A stretch of 64,000 bases of DNA from Aptenodytes patagonicus (Eukaryota > Chordata > Aves > Sphenisciformes > Spheniscidae). The stretch's first letter is position 1. Every line of letters starts with the position of its first letter. The translations under genes were made by a program, and so were the position numbers. The stretch is taken from NCBI RefSeq assembly GCF_965638725.1, contig NC_134982.1:1674001-1738000 (forward strand), in the 5' to 3' direction. Of this stretch, positions 51,436 through 61,446 are shown piece after piece. Under the pieces are notes generated by a model, which searched no databases, was not told the DNA's origin, and saw only the letters and a program-made list of their open reading frames with translations.

Positions 51436-54400
51436 CTATGAAGAAAAAGAATATTTTAAAAAGAATACTCATAGCTACCTGATCATTTTTACAGTGTTAA
51501 TAATACGGAATACTAAAGTGCAGCTCAAATCCAAGATGAAAATGAATTAATATAAAAGCATATAACTAATGGCATGTCTTACACTGGGCTATCAAGATCA
51601 CTGGATACGTGTAACCTTAGATAAATACACCCTTGCTCTGGCTCCTAAGATATAGACCTGTTCGAGGCTTATGAAGATCTTTCCCTTTGTGGGTGCTCAG
51701 CTTGTAAAGACCCTCACTACAAGAAGGACGTCGAGGTGCTGGAGCGTGTCCAGAGAAGGGCAACGAGGCTGGTGAGGGGTCTGGAGAACAAGTCTTATGA
51801 GGAGCGGCTGAGGGAACTGGGGTTGTTCAGCCTGGAGAAAAGGAGACTCAGGGGAGACCCCATTGCTCTCTACAACCACCTGAAAGGAGGTTGTAGCGAG
51901 GTGGGGGTCGGTCTCTTCTCCCAAGTAACTAGTGATAGGACAAGAGGAAATGGCCTCAAGTTGCGCCAGGGGAGGTTTAGATTGGACGTGAGGAAAAATG
52001 TCTTTACTGAAAGAGTGGTGAAACATTGGAACAGGCTGCCCGGGGAAGTGGTGGAGTCCCCATCCCTGGAGGTATTTAAAAGACGAGTAGATGAGGCGCT
52101 GAGGGACATGGTTTAGTGGGCATGGTGGTGTTGGGTCAACGGTTGGACTCGATGATCTTAGAGGTCTTTTCCAACCTCAATGATTCTATGATTCTATGAC
52201 CCTCAGCCTGTCCCGTCTGCTCAAGGACAAGCTCCGTCTCTTAAACACCAGCAGTACCTCATGCACAAACATGATCTGAATTCCATCTGTCTTACACGCA
52301 CACACACACGGGCACATGTCACACCCTACCACAGACCTTTTCTTTGTCTTCCCCACCTCCTGTTTCCGTGTACAGAGTTTTGATAGGTGTACAGAGTGTT
52401 GATAGGTGAATTTGCACTGTCAGTGTACCCAACATATTCTCAGAATTTCTTTTGAAATGTGTGCACCAAAGCATAAAGCTTATGTGCATGAGGAAAGCAT
52501 GAGATTATGTACAGTTGAACATTTTTTTACTCCCCTTGCCCATATGAATTCTCACCTGGTTCCCCGTACTGTAGGCTAGAATCAAAAGCAAATCCTCATC
52601 ACATATGCTCTTGATATAATGTTGGGTTCCAACAGGGAAAAATATGACATCTCCAATGCCAATGTTGAAGCTGGCGGTGACTCCAGATGAGAGAATAACT
52701 CCAGCCTGTTGCAAGTAAAGCAGCAATATTCAACAACAACAATTTTCAGTGTGCTGTTATTGGATAAATACACAGTGACGGTCCCAGCACCGCACTGAAA
52801 TCAGCTAGGGTAGCATCAGTGCTTTCACTGAGACTCCAAAAAGGTAGAGGGGTCCTAGGCAAATTCCTGAGTAAGAACACGGTAAGTCCTCACATTATGG
52901 AGTCTCATCGTTCCATCTCAATTACCTTTGCACTTCAAATTTGCACTGAGTGAAAAACATAATAAAATCCTGCAGTCTAAATCTTAATACTCACTAAATT
53001 TTCTCTATTTATCTGTTCCTCAGAGGCGCTAAATCAAAAGTATTGCTTTTTTAGTTTGTACTCCCAGCATGCAGGAGCGTGGGAATTCCTGTCATAAACA
53101 TACGTGATTTTGCTGAACAACTTAACAAGATGGACAAATTCTGCTCTTTGTCTAACTCCCCTTTGACTAGACAAGCTTCCGCAAATGTAACCCAGATCAA
53201 AATTTTGTATGGAAAAGGAAAGTGTGGACACTGAAAGTTTTGTAATACTACTAATTGTGGTATTATTAATCAGGGCTGGGAATCGGTTATTAGGTCTGTA
53301 ATTGTTATACAGCCAAAACTCCACTGACTTATCCCTCACCGATGTTACAAATTACCTGTCCACAGCCGCTAATGACATAACCCATCTCGTTAGCATTGAA
53401 GTGGAAATGAGGCTGCCCCAGTCTGTTGCTGAATATCCTGAGAGTTGCTAAGGTCAGGGTATTTTCATGCTGAAAAGCAGAACAAAAACGTTCAGAAAAC
53501 CATCCAAGTTTGTTGTATCCCTGTTATACATGACAAAGCAGTGAAGAACCCACAGAAATTGCATACTCTGCCTTATGTTTAAATAGCTACAGTATCCAAC
53601 TGAAAGCACACACCTTGTTCAGTGACTCACTAAAAATTTTTTCCGTTTCATTTAGTCCTGTGCCATTTATGCGGTAGCGAGCCCACTGGAAGATTCCTCC
53701 TGGAAAAGGATATTTTGCTGACCCTAAAACAAAGACAGTTAAATGAGCATTTCCAACAAGGCTTGGTTAACGTTGCTTGTTAGTGTATTGGCCAACTTCA
53801 AGTCATTACTATGTACTAAACTTGAGGCCTCGAATCTTACGAGCCTCTGGAACCAAAAAGAAAGCCCATTTAGCTTATCTATCCTTCACGCACTAGTAGT
53901 CAGATAACCATAATGAAAAAGTCAACTACATTTTTTCCATCCCAAACTGCTATCATTAACAATACACTCAAAGAACACGCTGACTTTCAGTATATTAATT
54001 CATGTTAACCTTTATGGCACTGATTGTGTGTCACAATATTTTGTAAAGTACTGCCAATGCAGAAGAACATTCTGGTCCAAGTGCAAAGATTTTTGTCACA
54101 CATCTACTTCTCATGACCTCCATCAGCTGTGTGTGGAGCTCTGGACCCATATTTGCTTTTTATAGCTTTTTGAATAGACTATATTACTTGGAATTAAGTT
54201 TTGCCATCTGTGTTTATTAGGTGCTCACTGATAATCACTAGATCCAGGCAGTACAGAGGGTTGTTTAATACAATTGTCGATAAACCAAACAGTGAATATG
54301 GTTCAATGCTGTTTGTGAAGCTGTATTTGTAGAAGAAAAGGGAGGACATAATTAGGTATATGTTAAGGTGTTTATTCATTGACGTTTCATATGCAAACGC

Positions 54401-57400
54401 AAGATATTCTAAGCAGCTCAGCATCAGCCACTCTCCAGCTAATCTGCTGCAGGGCTTCCTGGCCTATTAGATTTCAATTTCTGAATGAAAAGTTTAGGTT
54501 TAGGTTACTGCTTAACTTAACTATAGCAGGGAACACACCAGTCCTGGTTACATACATCAGGAGAGAACCTTGAGCTGAGAAGTATTTAGTTCATGCCCTG
54601 CTGCTTACTGGCATTCTGCTCTCATACCTACTGTTGCAGATAGCAACATTAAAATCCAAAGGGTAAACTACTTTGAGATAAGAATTAGGTTATACATCTT
54701 CAAAGGGCAGTAATTAGATGTATTACCAATATATTTTTCATTTTATCTCCTTAAATTCTTGTCATTTCTCTATATACTTTTTAACTCCTGTTTCAGTGAA
54801 TTGATTACAGATCCACTCCTCTCCCCTTCCAGAAACACGGAGAGCTCTTACATACAAAGTTCCGAGATGTATACCTTTGAGATTGTAGAAGTACTGCCAT
54901 ACAAGGTTGTCCGGAGACTGCACATAGGTGGCATTTTGTACAAGCTCATTTAAGTTTGGTGGGAGGTTAACTGCTTGATCTTCTACTTGTTTCTTGAATG
55001 TTCTGATGAAGTTAACTCCTCCTTGTGGCTGCGGGACACACAATGCATATTAAGTTGACAGAGACACACAGCAAACGGAGGAATTAAAATTTTGCTTCAT
55101 TGAATATCCCACCTTAGTACCTGGTGGTAGACAAATTTTGCCTCATGAACGTACCTCATCTCTTTAACTACCTAGCCCCGTCAATACTCTATTTTGCTCC
55201 TTTGCTCTGCCCTTCCTTCGCAGTTACCACAGAGATTTGAAGCAGAAGGGAAACTCAATCCATCTCCCATCAAACTGTTTCAGGGTGGGAAGGTCTATCA
55301 TAATTCTGTGGTTTGAACATGCAAATTCCTCAGACTCAGCAGAAACTCTGTGGCTGTATTCTTGCTGAAGGGACATTGCCAACTAGTCAGTTCAAATAAG
55401 ATCAATTTTAACAAGGAGATGGACTTATCTATAGTTTTCTATGAGACCTTCTCATACCACAGAATTCATCAAGGGTCTATTGGGAAATTTGCTTTGGGCT
55501 TCACTATATTATTTTCCCTTCCACCCTTGGAAATATGGAAAATTCTTCATGAACCGGGGATAAGTGTGAAAAGGAGAAGAAGTTTCTTGGAGAGAGCATC
55601 ATCATTTATTTCTCCTTGTGTATAAAGGAACACACAGGGTGGCACAGTGATACACAAAGGACATGTGTACATCCTTCCACACTGATGGGACTAGAGAGAA
55701 CAGCTGAGGTAGGGAACATCCTCTCCAAAAAATACACAGAGGGAGCCTGGACTGCCATGTTAACGTGTAGAAGACTAGATAGAGGCTGGCTATCCTATCA
55801 TACAGACCTTTAATGCTCTAGCTGCTATATCCTCTGGAGTAGAGAAAAATGCATCATCTACATCCAAGGTCTGAAGTTCTTCATGTGTTGTAAAGAACAG
55901 CAAGAACACACAGTCTTCTGATCCTACATTCTTTACCCAATGCACAGTGTTTCTAGGGAAGAAGATCACTTGACCAGCCGTGACATTGTACGTGGTAACC
56001 ACGCTGTCATCTGCACCAATTACTCCAATCCAGGCAGTACCCTGTAACATAATCAGAGCTTAACGATCATAATGGAAGTTCTCTCATTTAATCCATATGC
56101 AGCAAATCAATAATTCAAATAACCTGAAGGCTGTTAGGAAAAAACAGATCCTAATGCACTCTCTAACCAGCCTTTGTGAACTTAAATCCAGAATAGCATT
56201 TTAAGTGACAAAATTTTAGAAGGTTTAAGGAACAAATGACAAATACACATTGCTCATACTTAAACCATTTCTTATTAAAGAGGCTGTGAGCAGCTATAAA
56301 GGAGCCATCTTTGACCAAAAACTGCTGGAGAGAGGACTAGGCATTTGTGGAATGCCTTACTCCAAGGAGGATACCCCACCCAGCTGGAGCTGTTCAGTTC
56401 TGTGCTGATCAAAATAGGAATAATTATTCTTAGAAATAAATTAATAATTTAGATATATCTAAGTACCTGTGCTTCCAAAGAAAGATCATTTTGTTTTCAA
56501 ATTAACATGCTATCTTGAATTCCTCACGGTGAGTTTCTATTGATCTCTTATTTTCTTTATTTTTACAGATTTGAAATTTGACACTCAGGTCAGACAGGGC
56601 AAACCTTTTCAAAGATTTATTTTGGGGGGAAAAGGGAGGGGTATTTGGTCTAGGAAAGAGAAGACTGTGCGGGAACAAAACAATGGAGATAAACAAGGAG
56701 AAATTAGGAGGGTTTTTTTGCAATAAACAAAAATGTGGTTTGTGTACCAGCACAAACATTCTAATGGTTTGTGTGATGAAACATGGGAGACAACTATTTT
56801 TTGATTTTGTAATAGCTCCTTTGTTGAAAATTTTTAAAAACTGAACAAAACCGTCAGATACGCTTTAGGTGTTCTTATCCTGCATCAATACAGGGGATGG
56901 AGCCAGAGGCTTTCTTAAGAAACTGAACAGTCCATCTCTGTGATTCTGCAACGGTTCTCTAATATAATTACTTTAATCATTCTAAGTACTTGGATAAGTA
57001 CATAAAACTCTGTAACTTTCAGGTCCTCTGACCTCAGTTTTTATACTTCATTGGAAGCTACAGGTGTTTAGTAGTCTTGCAAATAACAACATTAAACAGC
57101 CTATTTTAAGCATCTCCATTTGAAAATGTTATTTCAAGCAAGAGAACCAGTGTCATACATAAATCAGTGGTAATTTTGCTTTTATTACCTGTTAACATTT
57201 GTATATAATATGTAATTTTTTTTTTAGATATGTACATCTTCTATATATACATGATGCTTGAAACTGCAAAACCAATTGGGAAAGCTGAAATAATCAGATA
57301 ATACCTGTAGCAGGTAGCCGTGTTCATTGGCATTAAAATGCCAATGGGGAGCCCGAAGCCCTTTGCTTTTGATCCGTAAGGTTCCAAAAGTCATTTTGGA

Positions 57401-58984
57401 GCAATGGTTATTGATACTTTTTCCAAATTCCATTTCTTCATCACTTTGATATTCCTTTACATCCTTCCTGAATCTTGCCCACTGAATTTCACCACCTGGG
57501 TACTTATGTACCTGTAAAGTTAGTGAGAGCGGAGAACTGTATTAATTGTGGACAGTGGTGACCAAACAATCCAAAAATAGTTCAGAAAATTCTTGGTCTG
57601 GGCAATACTGAAGGGACCTGTTCCTTTTCTTAGTGAGGATTCTCTCTGTATGTATTTTAGTCACTTTTCACAATCATTTATATACTTTCTCACATCATGA
57701 TGTAACAGTATTGTTTCTACAAACGAGAGATATAGTGATATCAAGAACAAAATTATCCGCTCCTCCTCTTTTTACGTCATTCTGGACTTTGATTTGGGGA
57801 ATCAGTTACATATACGCTTAAACTTTTAGATTGAAAACATTTAGAACATTTCCCAAGCAAGATATTTTCCTGAGTTTCTATGGTTGAAAACTATTTGCAC
57901 CTGAAACTGTTCCCTTCCCAATATTTGTACTGCCTCTAGAACATGTTTTGTACTTAAAAGAATCATCTTGCACTGAGGAAGGGCATATTAAAAGGGTTGC
58001 TCTCCTCTGAAACACTTTTCTTTCATTCTTACAAACATTTTTTGTTTGAAAATTAATTACATAGTTAAATCTAACATGAAAAAGTACCAGAATGGATGTT
58101 GTCAGTTTAAAGTGCCCTGCTACCTAATCTATTCTTTTCCCTCTTTCGCTGAAAAGCAAAAATTAATCAGGAGTTATTTTTTTATATAAAGATATATTTA
58201 GAAGATGGAGCACGTCTTCAGAGTTTGTCAAAGGTTATGTTTCTGTAAGTATCAAAATACACCTAAACAAAAACTACATAATTCCTAGGGCTTCATTACA
58301 TTGTCAATTAATTCATTTTAGCTCACTGAAACAAGATCACGGAGTTTTTTCTTGCAACATAACAATTTGTTTGAATCCAGTCCTAAGAACAAAAAGGTTA
58401 GCATGCTACTCGGCTTACATTAAAATTTGATCTTTCTGGTTTTGTTACTCAGAATTTCATACTCTGTAATTTCAGAATCACATATAAAACCGTTGCCTTG
58501 TCTTACAAGCCTAATTTGTTGGAGCAATTATTTAGCTCCCCAAGAGGCACTCCAGAGATCCGTACCACTTCCAACATCTGTTATGAATCGGAGTGAAACG
58601 CTGTCAGGAAGTTTGTGTCTCTCCCCATGGATTATAAAAGAAGCCTGGATAACAGGTTTAGACTGATCACCTAATGCTTAAGAAAGAGTTAGGTGAAATT
58701 AATTCATTAAACTTCTATAAATGATGCTAGAATATCATTGCACAAGATGAACAATTTACCTTTGATTTCTCCAGATGATTCAGGAACTGGAATTTGAAAT
58801 CCACACTTTTTTCATCTGGTTTTGGGGAAGATGCACCATCGTCTTTAATATCCGTCTCTTTCATAAAGGCAGTGCTCTTTACATAGACCAAGGACAGGGC
58901 CAGCACTCCTATTGCGGTGGTGATAACACAGGCCAATAGACAAACTAGAAAGACTTTCATTAGGGACCAGCTGCCCTTTCTTTC
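51331..58984 (-). CDS. Type II membrane-anchored bicupin, germin/oxalate decarboxylase-like (8 coding exons)
   Basis: Exons on the minus strand: 58760-58960 (from the first ATG; open to 58984), 57305-57511, 55808-56041, 54875-55028, 53614-53723, 53356-53469, 52556-52705 and 51331-51435. All introns are GT-AG and all joins are in phase; only the exon 4/5 join splits a codon. The exons total 1275 nt, or 424 residues plus TAG. Residues 3-27 are a hydrophobic anchor, followed by an acidic/Pro linker and two homologous cupins (about 69-214 and 267-390). Cupin 1 has His123, His125, Glu130 and His170; cupin 2 has His323, His325, Glu330 and His369, the complete cupin metal set. Sequons at Asn155, 246, 285 and 290 fit a lumenal or extracellular ectodomain. 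Family knowledge: such bicupins bind Mn and include oxalate decarboxylases. The substrate here is inference only. The start is uncertain because the first ATG has a weak context and the frame stays open upstream to a splice acceptor. The gene is certain; the enzymatic activity is not. Confidence 0.93.
51709..52198 (+). mobile_element. CR1 LINE 3' fragment in the last intron of the bicupin gene
   Basis: 5'-truncated CR1 retrotransposon lying antisense to the host gene, wholly within the intron between exons 7 and 8. It keeps an uninterrupted reading frame for the C-terminal end of the reverse-transcriptase ORF (motifs [54 protein letters not shown]) ending at 52116. The typical CR1 3' end follows (GGTTGGACTCGATGATCTTAG ... 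ATTCTATGATTCTATG). It is very similar to the copy at 21605, so both probably belong to one fairly young subfamily. Confidence 0.95.
52368..52405. repeat. Two-copy 19-bp tandem repeat
   Basis: The unit GTGTACAGAGTTTTGATAG is followed directly by a copy with one substitution. It lies in the last intron of the bicupin gene. A short (AC)n run lies just upstream at about 52290-52310. Confidence 0.7.
52556..52705 (-). CDS. Bicupin exon 7: cupin 2 metal motif 2
   Basis: Encodes residues 341-390 in phase 0. Motif 2 is [16 protein letters not shown] with the metal ligand His369; unlike cupin 1 it keeps the motif Gly (Gly366). The domain closes with strand residues [12 protein letters not shown]. The donor CAG before GTGAGA is strong. 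Confidence 0.93.
52706..53355 (-). other. Bicupin intron 6
   Basis: Spliced-out segment between exons 6 and 7 with GT-AG borders. I see no repeat or coding signal in it. Confidence 0.8.
53356..53469 (-). CDS. Bicupin exon 6: cupin 2 metal motif 1
   Basis: Encodes residues 303-340 in phase 0. Motif 1 is [20 protein letters not shown], with metal ligands His323, His325 and Glu330. The position matching the cupin 1 Arg is Gly320, so the second site has metal ligands but lacks the candidate catalytic Arg. The acceptor TGCTTTTCAG and donor CAG before GTAATT are both good. Confidence 0.93.
53614..53723 (-). CDS. Bicupin exon 5: start of cupin 2
   Basis: Encodes residues 267-302, beginning with two bases that complete Gly266. 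The segment [10 protein letters not shown] mirrors [10 protein letters not shown] of exon 2, so the duplication unit starts before the barrel itself. Two close sequons, Asn285 and Asn290, are present. The acceptor is CTTTGTTTTAG and the donor AAG before GTGTGT. The intron that follows is only 144 nt. Confidence 0.92.
53724..54874 (-). other. Bicupin intron 4
   Basis: A/T-rich intron between exons 4 and 5. No recognised mobile element or exon is seen. Confidence 0.8.
54875..55028 (-). CDS. Bicupin exon 4: inter-cupin linker
   Basis: Encodes residues 215-265 plus the first base of a Gly codon completed by exon 5. It is a predominantly helical, polar linker (from [11 protein letters not shown] to WQYFYNLK) between the two cupins, with a sequon at Asn246. 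The acceptor is a good pyrimidine tract ending CCCGCAG; the donor is AAAG before GTATAC. Confidence 0.92.
55029..55807 (-). other. Bicupin intron 3
   Basis: Intron between exons 3 and 4. Nothing else recognised. Confidence 0.8.
55808..56041 (-). CDS. Bicupin exon 3: second half of cupin 1 with metal motif 2
   Basis: Encodes 78 residues (137-214), phase 0 at both ends. Motif 2 reads [16 protein letters not shown], with Gly159, Pro165 and the fourth metal ligand His170. The usual second Gly of the motif is Asn167. A sequon lies at Asn155. After the last strand, residues [14 protein letters not shown] sit where bacterial oxalate decarboxylase has its active-site lid (SENST with Glu162). A Glu can be aligned there after a two-residue gap, by eye only. 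Confidence 0.93.
56042..57304 (-). other. Bicupin intron 2
   Basis: A/T-rich intron between exons 2 and 3. It splits cupin 1 between its two metal motifs. No repeat recognised. Confidence 0.8.
57305..57511 (-). CDS. Bicupin exon 2: first half of cupin 1 with metal motif 1
   Basis: Encodes 69 residues (68-136) in phase 0 at both ends. It starts with a [10 protein letters not shown] segment that recurs in exon 5 and contains cupin motif 1, [19 protein letters not shown]. The metal ligands are His123, His125 and Glu130. Arg120 lies three residues before the first metal His, the spacing of the catalytic Arg92 in Bacillus oxalate decarboxylase. The acceptor (CTAACTTTACAG) and the donor (CAG before GTATTA) are both acceptable. 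Confidence 0.93.
57512..58759 (-). other. Bicupin intron 1
   Basis: A/T-rich intron separating the anchor exon from the first cupin exon. No repeat recognised. Confidence 0.8.
58760..58984 (-). CDS. Bicupin exon 1 (first recognised): membrane anchor and linker
   Basis: From the ATG at 58958-58960 the exon gives 67 residues: a hydrophobic stretch (residues 3-27, ending LALSLVYVK), then a Lys/Asp/Ser/Pro-rich linker, then the start of the globular region. It ends at a good donor (AAAG before GTAAAT) in phase 0. Eight further codons (ERKGSWSL) are open upstream of the ATG back to a TTTCAG acceptor at 58985-58990. Their basic residues just before the hydrophobic stretch fit the cytoplasmic side of a type II signal anchor. 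The ATG context is poor (C at -3). The protein may therefore start in a further upstream exon, or this may be a 5' UTR splice site. Confidence 0.85.
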
Positions 58985-59338
58985 CTGAAATTAATAAAAA
59001 GTCCCCCCCCCAACAAAAAAGAAAGCTTTATTAGATCTAACACACAGGAGAAAGTTTGTCATAGTTGTTTTGTAATCAAAACAGTATGCCTTTCAGAAAC
59101 ACAGGTATAGCCAAATTACTGGGCCCAGTACAGGAAAACCTTGTAGAGTACGTTATCAGATTGTTGCTGTCCTTTCATCATTTCATCAAGCAAAAAAAAC
59201 ATCTTCCTCATCCTGGGGTCTCACAAACGCTTAAAGATTTTTTCATTGCTGTTTCTAATCTATGTCACAAAATACTGAGGACTTGTAGCATCCACCTTCA
59301 TCTCTGGGGTGGAAATGCTGCCTCTGCTTTACGTCACA

Positions 59339-59452
59339 TCTCACATGGCCCAGCTCCCTGGCAGTGGAGAAGACAGGCCAGAATGGGGAAATTTCATCTG
59401 TACTAACTGCTCTGGGCATCATTTCTTTACTGAAAATTTCCTTTGTGGACAT
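59339..59452 (-). other. Candidate upstream 5' exon of the bicupin gene (speculative)
   Basis: The acceptor at 58984 implies an upstream exon. One candidate on the minus strand runs from an ATG at 59450-59452 through an open frame of 38 codons (from MSTKEIFSKEMMPRAVS to STARELGH) to a GTGAGA donor. It would join coding exon 1 in phase 0 and give a soluble cytoplasmic tail before the anchor. The donor lacks the usual AG before GT and the ATG context is weak; the ATG ten codons in is better. A chance frame of this size is common, so this is only a lead. Confidence 0.2.
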
Positions 59453-61176
59453 TCAGGCCTCTGGGGAGGGGAGAAGCAGCTCAGGACAAAGGGGAGAAGC
59501 AGCTGGGCATGCAGAAGCACACAAGTTCTTTATAGAAGGCCAAGGCGCTTCTGGCACCATGAAGCATCACCTTGGTGAGGATATTCAGTGTTTTCTGTCC
59601 CTCAACCATTTTTGCTGCCGAAGTTGCAGCTTCAGATGAATAGAGACTGCATTCTCGGGCCCAAATTTTAAAACTCTCTACTGATTCTGGGTGCACAGCT
59701 TGATCTACCTTTAAAAGCCTGATTTTTCAGATGGTGAGTGCCTGAAGATGAGCTATGAATGTTGATTTCTTAAGCTGAACAATCAGAAATGAAAAAATTA
59801 AAAATTACATGCTGATTTTAACAAAATGACCTTTTTCATGAATCTATTTGACAAAAGCTCTTTACAAATACGTTTCTCTTGCCAGCAGAAAAGTGCTCAA
59901 AATACCACCCTATTCTATTCGGTAATAATCTTTTCTTCAGTTTAAATGACTCCCTTTTTAAAGCTTGTGTTCAATTAAATATCCCAACAGTAGTACTCAG
60001 ACCACAGAGTCTGAGTCAGAGAACAAGGCTTTATAGTTAAGTGCGTTCGAAATCCCCATTTTCCAGATTTGAAGGGCCTTTAATTTACAGCATTTTCACA
60101 GCAGTGGCACCAATTCAATAATTATTTTTAAAGTCAAAAGAATGCTGTACATATTATATAATAATAACTAATACAGAACATTCAACCTCAGTACAACTGT
60201 GTGGAGTGAGTTATGTTGTGAGGAAATCACTAGCCTTGGTATATTTATAGCCAAGAAGCAGCACTGTGCTGACTGCAAACAAATGTAACGGCTTACAAAC
60301 GATATGCCAACTCTTATTGCATGAAGTTAATTCAAATCCCAAGAAGCAAAAACTTTAATGGGAAAATTACAGACAATTACTTTTCTCAAGGGCAAAAAAA
60401 AAAGGAAAGATGAAACAGTACTCTAATGTGTAACTCAGTTGAGATACTAAACATTACCACAAGATGAGCTTTTAAGTAGCTCTTTCTGTTAAAATCAATG
60501 GGGAATCCTCCAAAGATAATTACTTTGTCCAGCAGTTAGAGGATAAAGAATTTCACTATTAACTTAAGTGGGGCCAGGCAATTATGTCTCACAGTTCAGA
60601 TCCTAGGTAGTGCACATGGAGCTATGCATTTTAGGACCTTAGCAACTGAAGCCCTTTACAGCTTTTATTTTCTTCAGGACCTTCTTAATAGTATAGGATT
60701 AGGTCATGTTACAAAATAAGGGTTTAATCTTCAGTCTGACTCTGTTAATAATGTTTTGATAGCACTGTAAAAGAAAATGGCTGGTACCTCTGTCTTTGGC
60801 CACTCTTTTTCTTTTGACAAACTTCGTATGCTCTCTCCGTGCATTTCAAATGCGTGGTTATCCATTTAGTAAAGCTGAAATAGATTAGCCCACAGAAGAC
60901 AAGAAAAACATTGAAACAAAAGAATGTTAATTCCAATATGTGCTCAGTTATGTTACAGAGCCCAGGGAAGTGACTCATCTTCTGCATAGTAACACTAACG
61001 GCATTTAGTGCAGTACCATTGTGCAGAAATGTGATGCAATACAAAAAAACTCTTCTTCACTAAATGACAACAGAAAGGTCTGACAATTTCCACATTCAGA
61101 TTTAACATTATTCATGTATCACATGAACCCTAGAGACACAACATGACAATGAAATAGTCTGAATCATCAAATACTT

Positions 61177-61197
61177 GGGGCGGGGGGGGGGGGGGGG
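61177..61197 (+). repeat. Poly-G tract
   Basis: GGGG, one C, then 16 consecutive G. It is a homopolymer prone to length error in sequencing and could form a G-quadruplex. Confidence 0.85.
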
Positions 61198-61446
61198 AAG
61201 CAGAGGTCATCTAGTTCCTTTACCTATGCTAAGGACCGAATATATTTAAATTACAGTTTTGGCTGGTTGTGTAATCTACTTTTACAACCACAAAAACGGT
61301 TTAAGTTGCAGAACTTCTTTGGCAACCCATTTCCCTGCTTACGTATTATTATTGTTAAAAAGGTTTTCACAAGCCTAAATCACTCTTGCTGCAAGAGAAC
61401 TGTTACATTTTACCCTCCCGCAATGGACCTCGCTACCCAGGAAATG

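Larger units (their letters stand above)
58991..61446. other. Upstream flank of the bicupin gene, no supported gene
   Basis: A/T-rich DNA with a 10-base C run near 58993 and a G tract at 61177-61197 (one C interruption). Apart from the speculative exon at 59339-59452 I see no coding or RNA gene. No CpG island or TATA/Inr arrangement stands out as the promoter. Confidence 0.5.

Noticed and set aside
51331..58984. Bacterial contamination or horizontal insert as the source of the cupin gene
   Set aside because: The gene is broken by seven GT-AG introns, has sequons and a signal anchor, and contains an avian CR1 in an intron, so it is a resident nuclear gene.
60745..61044. Minus-strand hydrophobic frame upstream of the bicupin as a first exon or separate membrane protein
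   Set aside because: No good donor that would join the bicupin in phase, no family resemblance, and A/T-rich DNA easily encodes Phe/Leu runs.
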